Source of the DNA: Siphonodentalium dalli
Taxonomy: Eukaryota > Mollusca > Scaphopoda > Gadilida > Siphonodentaliidae
NCBI GenBank assembly: GCA_032622095.1
Contig: CP136066.1
Coordinates: 208,137,655 to 208,201,654, forward strand
DNA length: 64,000 nucleotides
Direction of reading: 5' to 3'
A program made the position numbers and the translations under genes. Below the pieces are notes generated by a model, which did no database searches, was not told the DNA's origin, and was given only the letters and a program-made list of their open reading frames with translations. How positions within the stretch are numbered: position 1 is the first letter of the stretch; each line of letters begins with the position of its first letter. Positions 36,040 through 47,580 of this stretch are shown here, piece by piece.

Positions 36040-36580
36040 TTAAAGGCCCACTTAATTTTCGAATGCCCAGATAACATTATTCCATATTATATATCATTGA
36101 ATGCCCAGATAACATTATTCCATATTATATACCATTGAATGCCCAGATAACATTATTCCATATTATATACCATTGAATGCCCAGATAACATTATTCCATA
36201 TTATATACCATTTGGAAGAGAACCAAAAAATATATATTCCACCACTGGCACCATAATACGAAGCAGTTGTGACTTAGGACTGTCCACCAAGTGATAGAGA
36301 TTCATTCCAAGCCTTGTCAACCCAGAATGCATCATAATTCAGACTAAGAGATAGAGTTATTCCCCTTCCATTGAGTATAATAGACTTTATAGTACGGTCC
36401 GGATCAAAACTAAATACAGGACACACCTCGGTACCTCGACAACACAACATGTTCCCAGTTTATTCGACCGCATCAGTTAATAATACAATGTTTTGGAGCT
36501 TGCTCTTTCAAATGGTATATACCATGGAATATGTTGTATATAAAGTAATCTTGTGATTCGAAAATTAAGTGGGCCTTTAA
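36040..36580. mobile_element. TTAA-flanked miniature transposon of a third type, with internal 38-bp repeats
   Basis: TTAA at 36040-36043 and 36577-36580 encloses exact inverted tips AGGCCCACTTAATTTTCGAA (one further base also pairs). Immediately inside the left tip are four tandem 38-bp units (about 36061-36212) beginning GAATGCCCAGATAACATTAT. No transposase is visible. The TTAA target suggests piggyBac type. Confidence 0.88.
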
Positions 36581-36779
36581 GCTGATAACATCTCAGGACA
36601 GTGAACGTTTTGAAAACTCAAAATTGGGCAAATTGGAGATATTAACGGTCAAATTCCGGCAAATTGAATGGTATATCAGAGGGAAATTATGACAAAATAC
36701 AGTATTTTTACATTTCTGCTGAATCTACTATATATTTTGAGAACTCCGTATATAAATATATATGTGTGTGTTTGTATAT

Positions 36780-37858
36780 TTGTCCTCTATAGAATCGAAA
36801 ACGGCTGGCTCGATTGAGCTCAAACTTCCCATCTAAGGGTAAAAACCCACGGGAATCGTCATCGCGGCGTTTTGGAGAAGCTCTGAGCACTCATTCTCCA
36901 CTCCCAATCACAAAAACGGCACTGCGGGGGTTATCACGTGATAATTTAATGAGCGTTTGTATATGACGCGTCGCTATAAAAGAGCGTTTGTTTACAATTC
37001 AACGCAACGTTATCGCTCGAAATTTAGCATCGAAAAAATTTAATTTCTTTCATCAAAAACATAATTACGTGTTGGGCTCTGTCATTTTAAGAATATGTAA
37101 GTATTACACACAGACACACGAAGTCTCAGCTTCAAATATTGAAAAATAAGAGTTTTATCGACATAAATCGATTTGAATGGGAAATCCTGTGTTAAAATTT
37201 AGCATCGAAATTTTTTAATTTCTTCCAACTAAAACATAATTACGTGTCGGACTCTGTCAGTTTAAGAATATATAAGTATTACACGCAGACACACGAAGTC
37301 TCAGCTTAAAAGTGTGATTCTTATGTCTGTCGTTCCTAGGAATGGGGGTGATTTTCATCGAATCACAAAATGCACTGGAACCGGAATGCATTTATCTTGA
37401 TTAAAAAGGCAGAATTAACTCATTGGAAAACAACAAATGCGTGTCGTGTGATTCTTATGTCTGTTGTTCCTAGGAACGGGGGAGATTTTCATCGAATCAT
37501 ACCTCTTTTAGGGACGGGGGAGAATTTCATCGGCTCAGTTTTTCCGCCCTAGGGACGGGTACCATCATTTCTCTTGATTAAAAAGGCAGAATTAACTCAT
37601 TGAAAAACAAAAAATGCGTGTTGTGTGATTCTTATGCATGTCTGTCGTTCCTAGGAAGGGGGGAGATTTTCATCGGGTCAGTTTTTCCGCCCGATGTACC
37701 ATAATCATACCTCTTTTAGGGATGGGTACCATCATTTCTCCTGATTAAAAAGGCAGAATTAACTCATTAAAAAACAAAAAATTAAAAAAGGCAGAATTAA
37801 AAAACAAAAAAATAAAACAAGTGTCATGTTTCTGACCAACCGCAGGCTAACCTGCTAG
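36780..37858 (+). mobile_element. Helitron-like non-autonomous element with internal direct repeats
   Basis: The right end has a perfect hairpin GCAGGCTAACCTGC (37842-37855) running into CTAG (37855-37858), then T and an AT-rich flank, as expected of a Helitron 3' end. The left border near 36780 is a guess. Inside are a ~175-bp direct repeat (AATTTAGCATCGAAA at 37019 and 37196, with TAATTACGTGT and ACACGAAGTCTCAGCTT) and three partial copies of a ~150-bp segment with GATTCTTATG, GTTCCTAGGAA and AAAAAGGCAGAATTAACTCA. A motif ATAAAAGAGCGTTTGT is at 36976. No helicase or Rep domain is seen. Confidence 0.45.
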
Positions 37859-37960
37859 TTATATATATTTAAGGATAATTTGAATCTATTTTGTTATATT
37901 TCTGTGCATATATATAAGGTTTATATTCTACAAAAACTGTGTTACAATCATGAATATAAT

Positions 37961-38344
37961 ACTAGCCGATGAGCCCGACGTTGTCCGGGCTATTAAAAAA
38001 CCAAATTTCAAGTCGATAGCTCCACCCAGCCCGACGTTGTCCGGGCTATTTTCCTAGATCTGGTCTGCGCATGCGCGAAGCTGGCGTCGCACGGGCTCGG
38101 CGACCCGATAAAATTCGTATCCGGGGCAAGATACATTCACATACCAAATTTCAAGTCGATAGCTCCACCCGTTTCCGAGATTCACATAGCAAATTTCAAG
38201 TCGATAGCTCCACCCGTTTTCGAGATCTCGTCTGCGCATGTGCGAAGCTGGCGTCGCACGGACTCGGCGACCCGATAAAATTCGTATCCGGGGCAAGATA
38301 CATTCACATAGCAAATTTCAAGTCGATAGCTCCACCCGTTTCCG
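37961..38344 (-). mobile_element. Helitron-like end with ~140-bp tandem units leading into the 27-bp array
   Basis: ACTAG (37961) and the stem CCCGACGTTGTCCGGG (37974-37989) form, on the minus strand, a hairpin followed by CTAG. The body repeats CAAATTTCAAGTCGATAGCT four times and GAAGCTGGCGTCGCACGG twice. It runs without a gap into the 27-bp array, so that array may be the interior of this element. Confidence 0.45.
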
Positions 38345-39375
38345 TCTATCAATCACCTATTATAAAGAGCGTCTTTCGGTCACCTCTTATAAAGAGCGTC
38401 TATCGATCACCTCTTATAAAGAGCGTCTATCGATCACCTCTTATAAAGAGCGTCTAATGATCACCTCTTATAAATAGCGTCTATCGATCACCTCTCATAA
38501 AGAGCGTCTATCGATCACCTCTTGTAAAGAGCGTCTATCTATTACTTATTATAAAGAGCGTCTATCGATCACATCTTATAAAGAGCGTCTATCGATCACC
38601 TCTTATAAAGAGCGTCCAACTAAAATCTCGTATAAAGACAATAACTATCACCTCTTATAAAGAGCGTCCAACGACTACCTCTTATAAAGAGCGTATATCG
38701 ATCACCTCTTATAAAGAGCGTCTATCGATCACCTCTTATAAAGAGCGTCTAATGATCACCTCTTATAAAGAGCCTCTATCGATCACCTCTTATAAAGAAT
38801 GTCTAAGTATCACTTCTTATACAGACAATAACGATCACCTCCTATAAAGAACGTCCAACTATCACATCTTATAGAGAGCGTCTACGATCACTTCTTAAAA
38901 AGACAATAACGATCACCTCTTAGAAAGAACTTCCAACTATCAAGTCTTATAAAGAGCGTCTAGTGATCACTTCTTATAAAGAACGTCTATCCATCATTTA
39001 TTATAAGGAACGTCCAGCGTTCACCTCTTATAATGAGCTTCTATTGACCACCTCTTATAAAGAGCGACTAGTGATCACCTCTTATAAAGACGGTCTAGCG
39101 ATCACATCTTATAAAGAACTCCAACAATCACCTATTATGAAGAGTGTCCAAGGGTCGATCACCTCTTATAAAGAACGTCCAACGATCACCTCTTATGAAG
39201 AGCGTGTCACGAAAACCTCTTATAAAGAGCGTCTATCGATCACCTCTTATAAAGAGCGTCTAATGATCACCTCTTATAAAGAGCCTCTATCGATCACCTC
39301 TTATAAAGAATGTCTAAGTATCACTTCTTATACAGACAATAACGATCACCTCCTATAAAGAACGTCCAACTATCG
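38345..39375 (+). repeat. 27-bp minisatellite, first block
   Basis: The unit is ATAAAGAGCGTCTATCGATC plus ACCTCTT. As 27 is a multiple of three, one frame gives a nine-residue cycle (KERLSITSY) over long stretches; stops in many units and the lack of any start context argue against a protein. The stretch from about 38502 to 39229 is repeated without indel at 39689-40416 (offset 1187). A smaller internal duplication has an offset of 511 (about 38713-38860 and 39224-39371). Confidence 0.95.
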
Positions 39376-39685
39376 GTTCACTACCCGCACATCTGCAACA
39401 TATTTTTGGTTAAAAAAAAGTGTGTAAATGTTGGAACCAATAGACTCACTTTTGTTTGAAATTAATCGCTAATGGTTATTGCGATACGGTATAGTTTGGT
39501 AAATGATGTAAAGAACGTCTGTTTTGGACCAAGTCATGAAGTGGTTTATTAGTAAACGTTTCTCAGTTTTGAAACCAGGATATATATAGAACTTATGTAA
39601 TCTTAAGTATGAAAATAAGTTCATTGTCATGCTATTTGCATACGTGGTCTATTTATGGAATTTCTATAGAATAACCGCCGGAGTT
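39376..39685. other. Non-repeat segment between the two 27-bp blocks
   Basis: About 310 bp of AT-rich sequence with no array units except one weak GTAAAGAACGTC at about 39508. It may be an insertion or the original flank of the duplicated block. No gene is visible. Confidence 0.6.
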
Positions 39686-40620
39686 AAAGAGCGTCTATCG
39701 ATCACCTCTTATAAAGAGCGTCTATCTATTACTTATTATAAAGAGCGTCTATCGATCACATCTTATAAAGAGCGTCTATCGATCACCTCTTATAAAGAGC
39801 GTCCAACTAAAATCTCGTATAAAGACAATAACTATCACCTCTTATAAAGAGCGTCCAACGACTACCTCTTATAAAGAGCGTATATCGATCACCTCTTATA
39901 AAGAGCGTCTATCGATCACCTCTTATAAAGAGCGTCTAATGATCACCTCTTATAAAGAGCCTCTATCGATCACCTCTTATAAAGAATGTCTAAGTATCAC
40001 TTCTTATACAGACAATAACGATCACCTCCTATAAAGAACGTCCAACTATCACATCTTATAGAGAGCGTCTACGATCACTTCTTAAAAAGACAATAACGAT
40101 CACCTCTTAGAAAGAACTTCCAACTATCAAGTCTTATAAAGAGCGTCTAGTGATCACTTCTTATAAAGAACGTCTATCCATCATTTATTATAAGGAACGT
40201 CCAGCGTTCACCTCTTATAATGAGCTTCTATTGACCACCTCTTATAAAGAGCGACTAGTGATCACCTCTTATAAAGACTGTCTAGCGATCACATCTTATA
40301 AAGAACTCCAACAATCACCTATTATGAAGAGTGTCCAAGGGTCGATCACCTCTTATAAAGAACGTCCAACGATCACCTCTTATGAAGAGCGTGTAACGAA
40401 AACCTCTTATAAAGAGCGTCCAACGAAAACTTCGTATAAAGAGCATCCAATGGTCATCTCTTACAAAGAACGCTCAACGAAAACCTCTTATTAATAGCTT
40501 CAAATGATCACCTCTTATAAAGAGCACCCAACGAATACCTCTTATAAAGAGCATCTAACGCTCATCTCTTATAAAGAGCGTCTAGTGATCACCTCTTATA
40601 AAGAGCATCCGTTGACCAAA
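39686..40620 (+). repeat. 27-bp minisatellite, second block
   Basis: Continues the same unit. Its first 730 bp copies 38502-39229 in register, almost base for base (one difference seen: GACGGTCTAGCG against GACTGTCTAGCG). Units after 40420 are more diverged (GAGCATCCAA, GAGCACCCAA). The array ends near a last AACAAAGAGCGTTATCGG at about 40630. Confidence 0.95.
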
Positions 40621-41383
40621 ATCCGTATATAACAAAGAGCGTTATCGGTTATGAGTGCTTGTGATAGTGTTCGACATATTACTTACGGGTTATAGTGTGG
40701 ATTGCAATTATCACAATTAGTCGCCACGTCCCTGCATGTCAGAAAGATTTTGAGGATGAAACTCTCGACCTATATTTTAACCGATGGTATCAATTCGTGT
40801 TTCATTTCCAAACACCATTGGTATTGTCCCGCTCACGACTTCCCTATTGTGCGGCACGTTTTACTGTGTGAGTTCGGATAAAGAGAAAATATTGAGTAAA
40901 TAGATAATAGAGATGACAAAATGCTCTTCACGCCCACACTTTATCTTTGTGTGATGGTTGGAGTTGTCCATAAGCTGGTGCTCTCCCCTTCAACTAACAG
41001 ACATGTAATCTCAGGACAATATTGACCACAATCGTCACATAGACATGTTTGCTATAAACACCAGCGTTTGCTATAAATGGCGATGCCCTTAAAAAATCGC
41101 ATCTGAATGAAATTTCACGTTTTCTGTTCTGCATGTATCCTTCTTCGTTCAGCTGGTGGTTTTATGTCCGTCTGCATTGCATGTGCAGTTAGTTCCACAT
41201 TGAGTTACTGGTTTATTTTATAGAAAAAAAATAACATTAGCGCAAACTTAATAAGATATACCGGTATACATGTATAGCGTTATATTTACCGAGATGCGGC
41301 ATGTCACGTTCCGGTTGTCGTGTTGGGGTGTCACATGGAATGAGAAATGCTCTTCACGGCCACAATTTATCTTTGTGTGATGT
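40621..41383. other. Intergenic, no gene seen
   Basis: ATGCTCTTCACG with TTTATCTTTGTGTGATG occurs twice (about 40921 and 41347), so part of the stretch is duplicated. No exon is supported. Confidence 0.5.
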
Positions 41384-41859
41384 TTGATGTGGTCTGTAAG
41401 CTGGTTCTCTCTAACAGAATATCAGGCAACTCGAACCTGCTTGGACACAGCCGTCAACCGGGCGGGCGTCCGGCAGGACGGCAACAAACATAATAACCAA
41501 GCCGTTTGTTTATTGATGGATTCCGACAATTTTTGGTATGTGAGTTATATGCGACATCTGTCGGATCCGCACCGACTTTCTGACCAGAGTCATGACAATT
41601 TGTTTTCTATTTATTACCGCGATAACTTGAATAAACGCCAACCAATTTCATTCATATTTGGCATATGGATCTTTTACAACAATATCTCGATCGAGTTCGA
41701 AAATAGGTTTTGTCTGATTTCTTTTACCTGCATGAGTTACGGCCCTTAGTGCGTCTATTTTTGTTTAGCAATTTGAGGAGATGTTATGTCCGTTAGCGCG
41801 ATAACTTGAACAAACATTAACCAGTTTCATTCATATTTGATATATCGATCATTTGCAAC
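41384..41859 (+). repeat. Diverged ~125-bp repeats, left flank of the foldback element
   Basis: Repeats with GCGATAACTTGAA, CCAATTTCATTCATATTTGG and ATGGATCTTTTACAACAATA. The same type continues at 46376-46835, on the far side of the 41860-46375 element. That shows the element was inserted into a tract of these repeats. The open frame at 41384-41749 follows the repeats and is not called. Confidence 0.7.
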
Positions 41860-44800
41860 TAGTCCGGGAGCTAATAGGGGTACCCTTGCACCCCCTGCGA
41901 TTTAACTTCACCCCACTCATTTTGTTCCTTATTATGTCCTTCATCTTTTAAACAATGTTAACAAGAAAAAAAAGTGTCCTCTTAGACTCCAGACAAGATG
42001 GCGTCCATCATGGCCGCCGTTTTTCAGACCAGACCCTTAGTCAGTTTTATGCAAATTATAGCGGGAGAATCTGGTAAAAAGTACACAAATGTATATATTT
42101 TCGTGAAGCTAAGACATAATGACACTTTTTTGGGCCAAAACTGAAACTCACCATCCAAGATGGCCGCCAAAATGGCCACCGGAATTTGAAAATATGACAT
42201 TTTTTCACAAATATCTTCAGATCAATTCATGCTGTTTGAAACTGGTTGAGTAATGCAACTTTATTTTGTGTTTTGTATATTAAATGATCATTTGGAGCAA
42301 TTAAATATTCAATTATTGGGGTCCTAACCCATTCCGATCCCTCAAAAGTTCGATTTTACAGAATGTGGTATAAAATTTCACACAAAAATCACAATTGGGA
42401 CTCTAGTCATATTTCAACAAGAAATGAACAGAACTTTGTAATGTAAGCGAGGCATATCATTACCTATGAATATTCCAAGTCACTGGAACCAAAATTCTTA
42501 CTTTGGCTCAAAATGGCTGCCAATATGGGCGCTAAAATATGGAAAATGGTAAATATTACACCAGCGTGTCCTGCAATCGCTTACAAGTTTTGGTTGATGT
42601 ATAAAATTGGCTATTCTAACATGTCTGATGCACCATAGTTAATTGTTACTATTTTCACCACTGACATCGTCAAAAATATTGGACTTTTCTCTCAAAAACT
42701 TGACATAAATATTGGCAAAAATTCACTTTTCAGGTTTGGACCATTTTTTCCAGGTAAAATATAACTATCTTTGGATTGCAAGGTGTTTATTGTTTTGGTA
42801 TATCTTAAGTGTGTCACACTACGGTGTTTATAGACCAAATTGCTCAAGATGGCTTCCAAAATGGCAACCAAATTTGTTAAATGTTAATGTTTTACATATA
42901 TCCCGAACATTCTCTGCATTATCCGAAAAGGTAGCAAATTGTGACTCACTTGGTTATTATACGTGTTAGTTAATTAACTGACAACTACATGTTCTTTTCT
43001 GGTTGTCACAGTTCCGTATGGGGCATGACAAATTCATTTTAAAGTATGTAATTTTGCCGAGAACCTCTTTTGTACTTTTGGCCATATTTATTGAAAGGAA
43101 ATGGGCAGAACTTTGAGACAGAACTGAGATGGACCATAATCTTTGGCTATTCTGGTCCATTATGATAAAAAAAATATGTCAACAGGATACAGTGTGGATG
43201 CCAAGATCGTAGACAGGGAGTTACTCTATGATCATAATTGTATGTGAGTTGAATATGTATACAGGGAGTTATTGTATGTCATGACTGATGTGAGTAGGTA
43301 TACAATGAGTGACTATATGGTTATGAGTGGGTTGTCCATGGTAAGATGCATCTAGGTATACAGGGAGAGGTCATGGTCAGGTGAATCGGTATGCATGATT
43401 GTGTATATTCAGTACGGGTGCACCCGGTGTGCCTGTATGGTCATTGGTGTGGTGTATGGATATAGCTACTTGGTCATCTATGTGTTGATTGTGTATATAT
43501 GGAGTGACTGTAAGGTCATGGGTGGGGTGTACATGTGTTGTCTGCATGATCATGGATGGGGTGTGTGGATAAATAGGGAGTTATTTTATGGTTACGAGTA
43601 ATGTGTATAGGTATACATGGAATGACTGTACGGTCATGATTGGATATGAATACCTGGAGTAAGCTGGGCGGACATTATCGAGCGTGTGTGTATATAGGGA
43701 GTGTCCTTGTGGTAACGGGTGGGATGTATATTTATATATATCGTGGATGTATTATCATTGGTGGGTGTATAGGGCTTAGCTGTATTATCATGGATGGCGT
43801 TTATGATTATACAGTGAATTGCTGAATTGTCATGTGTGAGGTGTATATGCAAGTATGGATTGTTTGAGTGGTCGTGTGTGCGGGTTTTTTGTATATCTGG
43901 AAGGGCTGAATGGCCATTAGTGAGGTTTACATGTATACCTGGAGTGAATCTATGGTCTAGGGTGGGCTGCATATGTATATCGAGTGGTTATATGACTGTG
44001 TGTCGAATAGGTATACATGTAGTGACTGTATCGTTAATGGTGATATGAGTACATGTAGCTATACAATTAGTGACTGTACGATCATAAATGTAATGGACAT
44101 CTATACAGGGGCTGACTAAATGGTCATGTGTCAGGCGTATGAGTGTACCTGGTGTTCCTGTTTGGTGACTCGTGGCGGTATGGTCATGTGTAGGTTATAC
44201 CAGTATACACACGTGTTGCTGTATTGTCATGTGCGATGGATATGTGTATATAGCGAGTGGCTATATGGCCATATATGAGGTGCATATGCATACATGGAGT
44301 GACTATTCTGACATGGCTGGGGTGTATTAGTATATCTTGAGTGGCTATTCGGCTGTATGTGACAAATAGGGATACAGGGATTGACATGGCCAATGTTGAG
44401 GTGAATGTGTATACAAGGATTGACCATGATCATGTATGAATGTTTTGAATAGGTACACACGGGGTGACTATATGGCCATAGGTCATATGAAGGAGTATAC
44501 CAGGTGACATGGGTGAGGGTATGTGTATGAAGCGGGTGGCTATATGGCCATTGGTGCGGTGCATGTGTATACCGGAGTGACTTTGTGGTCTTTGTTGTGG
44601 TCTTGATGTATATATTGATTGTCTATTTGACCATGCGTTTGGAGAATAGGTATACAGGGGATGACCTTCTGGCCAATGGTGAGATGAATGGGTATACAAG
44701 GAGTGACTATATGGTTATGGGTCATGTTTAGGAGTATACCCGGTGTGCCTGCATTGTGACGCGTGGCTGTATGGTCATCCGTGGTCATCGGTCAGGTGTA

Positions 44801-46375
44801 CATGTATACAGTACTCATAAATTCCATACTTGCCATACTCATACACGCCATCCATGATAATAAATCTACTCCCCATACACCACAAATGATAGCACATCCA
44901 CAACATATATAAATATACGTCCCACCGTTACCAACAAGGCACGCCCTATATACCCACACATCATTTATGATCATACAATACCTATTATCGCCATCTATGA
45001 TCATAGAGTAACTCCCTGGCTGCCATCTTGGCTTCCACCCTGTATCCAGTTGATAAATTTTTATCACAATGGCCAGAATACCCACATATCATGGTTCATC
45101 TCAGTTCCGTCTCAAAGTGCTGCCCATTTCCTTTCAATAATATGGCCAGAATCACAAAAGAGGTTCTCCGAAAAATTCCATACTGCAACTTTAAAATGAA
45201 TTTGTCATGCCCCATACGGAACTGAGACAAACATAATAGAACGTATTTGTCAGTTAATTAACTAACACGTACAATAACCAAGTGAGTCACAATTGGCTAC
45301 CTTTTTCGGATAACGCAGAGAATAATGTTCGGGATATGTTAACTTTTAACGTTTTACAAATTTGGTTGCCATTTTGGAAGCCATCTTGAGCAATTTAGTC
45401 TATAAACACCGTAGTGTGACACATTTAAGATAGACCAAAACAATAAACACCTTTGATACCAAAGATAGTTGCATTTTACTGGAACAAATGGTCGAACCCT
45501 GAAAAGTTATTTTTTGCCGATATTTATGTCAAGTTTGTGAGAGAAAAATCCAATATTTCTGGTGATGTCAGTGGTGACAATAGTAAAAATGATCCATGGT
45601 GCATCAGACATGTTAGTATGCAGTGTATAGAATACAGATTAGCCAATTGTATACATCAACCACAACTTGTAAGCGATTGCAGGACACCCTGGGGCAATAT
45701 TTACCATTTTCCATATTTTGGCGGCCATTTTCGCAGCCATTTTGAGCCAAGGTAAGATTTTTGGTTCCAGAGAGTTGGAATATGCATAGGTAATGATATG
45801 CCTCACTTACATTACAATGTTCTTTTCAATTCTTGTTGAAATATGACTAGAATCCCAATTGTGATTTTTTGTAAAATTTTGTACCGCGTTCTGTAAAATC
45901 GAATTGTTGAGGGATCGGAAGGCGCTAGGACCCCATTAATGGCATATTTAATTGCTCCAATGATCAGTTATTATGAAAAACACAAAATAAAGTCATACTA
46001 CTCAACCAGTTCCAAACATATATTTGTGAAAAAATGTCATATTTTCAACTTCCGGCGGCCATTTTGGCGGCCATCTTGGATGGTGAGTTTCAATTTTGAC
46101 CCAAAAAAGTCTCATTATGTCTTAGCTTTAGGAAAATATATACATTTGTATACATTTTACTAGATTTTCCCGCTATAATTTGCATAAAACTGACTTAGGG
46201 TCCGGTCTGAAAAACGGCGGCCATGATGGACGCCATCTTGTCTGGAGTCTAAAAAGCCACTTTTTTTCCTTGTTAATATTGCTTAAAAGTTGAAGGACAT
46301 AATAAGGAACAATTGAGTGGGGTGAAGTTAAGTCCCAGTGGGGGTGCAAGGGTACCCCTATTAGCTCCCGGACTA
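41860..46375. mobile_element. 4.5 kb foldback element with ~1.35 kb inverted arms
   Basis: The left arm starts TAGTCCGGGAGCTAATAGGG (41860) and the right arm ends with its reverse complement at 46375. The arms run to about 43235 and from about 44998, ending in a shared TTACTCTATGATCAT. Arm identity is about 90 percent with small indels. The centre is a degenerate tandem array. Flanking AAC on both sides may be a short target duplication. The arms contain AAGATGGCSGCC-type sites every ~160-355 bp. Open frames differ between arms and none resembles a transposase. The layout (long inverted repeats, satellite-like interior) is like foldback transposons; family unknown. Confidence 0.8.
43240..44997. 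repeat. Degenerate tandem array inside the foldback element
   Basis: Units of roughly 50-65 bp built on GTGACTATATGGTCATG, GTGGGGTGTAT and GTATACAGGGAG. From about 44815 to 44997 the array is inverted relative to the rest: read on the minus strand, this part matches 43670-43815 (GGGATGTATATTTATATATA with TCATGGATGGCGT). The inverted arms therefore extend into the array, and its unpaired part is about 43815-44815. Minus-strand frames rich in His, Ile and Pro arise from the repeat and are not genes. Confidence 0.85.
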
Positions 46376-46835
46376 AACAGTATATCGAACGAGAATTATC
46401 ATATCCCTTTTACAGCCCTTAGTTTGTCTGTTTTTAGCAATGGTATAGGAAATGTTTGCACGACAACTCGAACTGAATCATGTCAACCAATGTCATCCAT
46501 ATTTGGTGTATGGATCTTTCACAATAATACCTGAGTTGCTGCCCTTAGTTTGTCTATATTTAGAAATGTTATTACCATTAGCGCGAAAACTTGAACTGAC
46601 GTCGACTGATTACATTCAAATGTGATATGTGGACCTTTCACGTGCAACAATATCTGGATTTAGTTCGAAAACCTTTGTCCGCATTTTGTTTACCTGGTGG
46701 TTAGTACGAAAACTTGACAAACGTGAACCGATTCCATTCATATTGAGTATATGGACCTTTCACAGCAATATTTTGATTGACTTCAAAAACCAGGTGTGTC
46801 CGATTGTTTTTATTAACCTGATTTGCGGTCCTTAG
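46376..46835 (+). repeat. Diverged ~125-bp repeats, right flank of the foldback element
   Basis: Same repeat type as 41384-41859: GCGCGAAAACTTGAACTGAC, GTATATGGACCTTTCACAGC and TTTGCGGTCCTTAGT occur in successive units. Frames across it are short and unsupported. Confidence 0.7.
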
Positions 46836-47580
46836 TTCTGAGACATGTTTTTTAAGTTAGTCCAATTTAGTCTATATTCACTCTTATGGGCAAAAAAAAT
46901 CGACCAAAGCCACCATTGATGCGCAACCCTAGTTTTGTGTTGATAAATTGACGATAATATGTTACTTAACACTAGAGATTATACTCCACAGTTTATATAT
47001 ATACAATATTGGGTTACATTCAGCTATTAAATGTGCTGCCGCTTGCCAAATTTGCCAATTGCAAAAAATATTTTCATTTGTCATATAAAAACCTTTGGCA
47101 AAAATTTTGGCAAGTGGTTTTTAATTATTAGATGTGAATTATCTAGGCATATACATCACTGAAAGTGGATTATTCGTTACGTGTGCCGACTGACACTAGC
47201 AGACAATACAAAGGGAAACACGACCTAGAAATATATCAACTTAGCACTGTCAGATGTGATATCAATGATATATGTGGTCTTTTATACAAACATTACATCA
47301 AGTAAACCATGAAATAATAATCCTACTCTTCAAGGGCAAATTGATTTCATCAAAACCTATAAAAAACATGGCAATGTGGAGGCTGTAAATTACTTCTCCA
47401 CACAAAATGAATGCCATCTAAAGACACGCTGTGTATATGGACTTTACTGGATGACCCTCACACATGCATGCTTCAATGTCTAATATGGTGATCATCTGAA
47501 GGCAGCCCACGGAGGTTCAATGCGTCTCAATATAATAGCACTTTATTTCAGAACGCATTCATATGCCTAAATGTATAATG
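46836..47580. other. Intergenic, no gene seen
   Basis: AT-rich, without a recognisable repeat or exon. A short self-similar stretch with TTGCCAAATTTGCCAATTGC is at about 47045. Confidence 0.5.

Noticed and set aside
38071-40494. Plus frames with a nine-residue repeat (KERLSITSY)
   Set aside because: They follow from the 27-bp unit being a multiple of three. Many units contain stops and there is no flanking gene structure.
43634-44788. Minus frames rich in His, Ile, Pro and Thr
   Set aside because: Products of the degenerate array inside the foldback element, with no conserved frame across units.
45453-45755. 100-codon plus frame in the right arm of the foldback element
   Set aside because: The equivalent sequence in the left arm (about 42490-42800 inverted) is not open in the same frame, so it is not under coding constraint.
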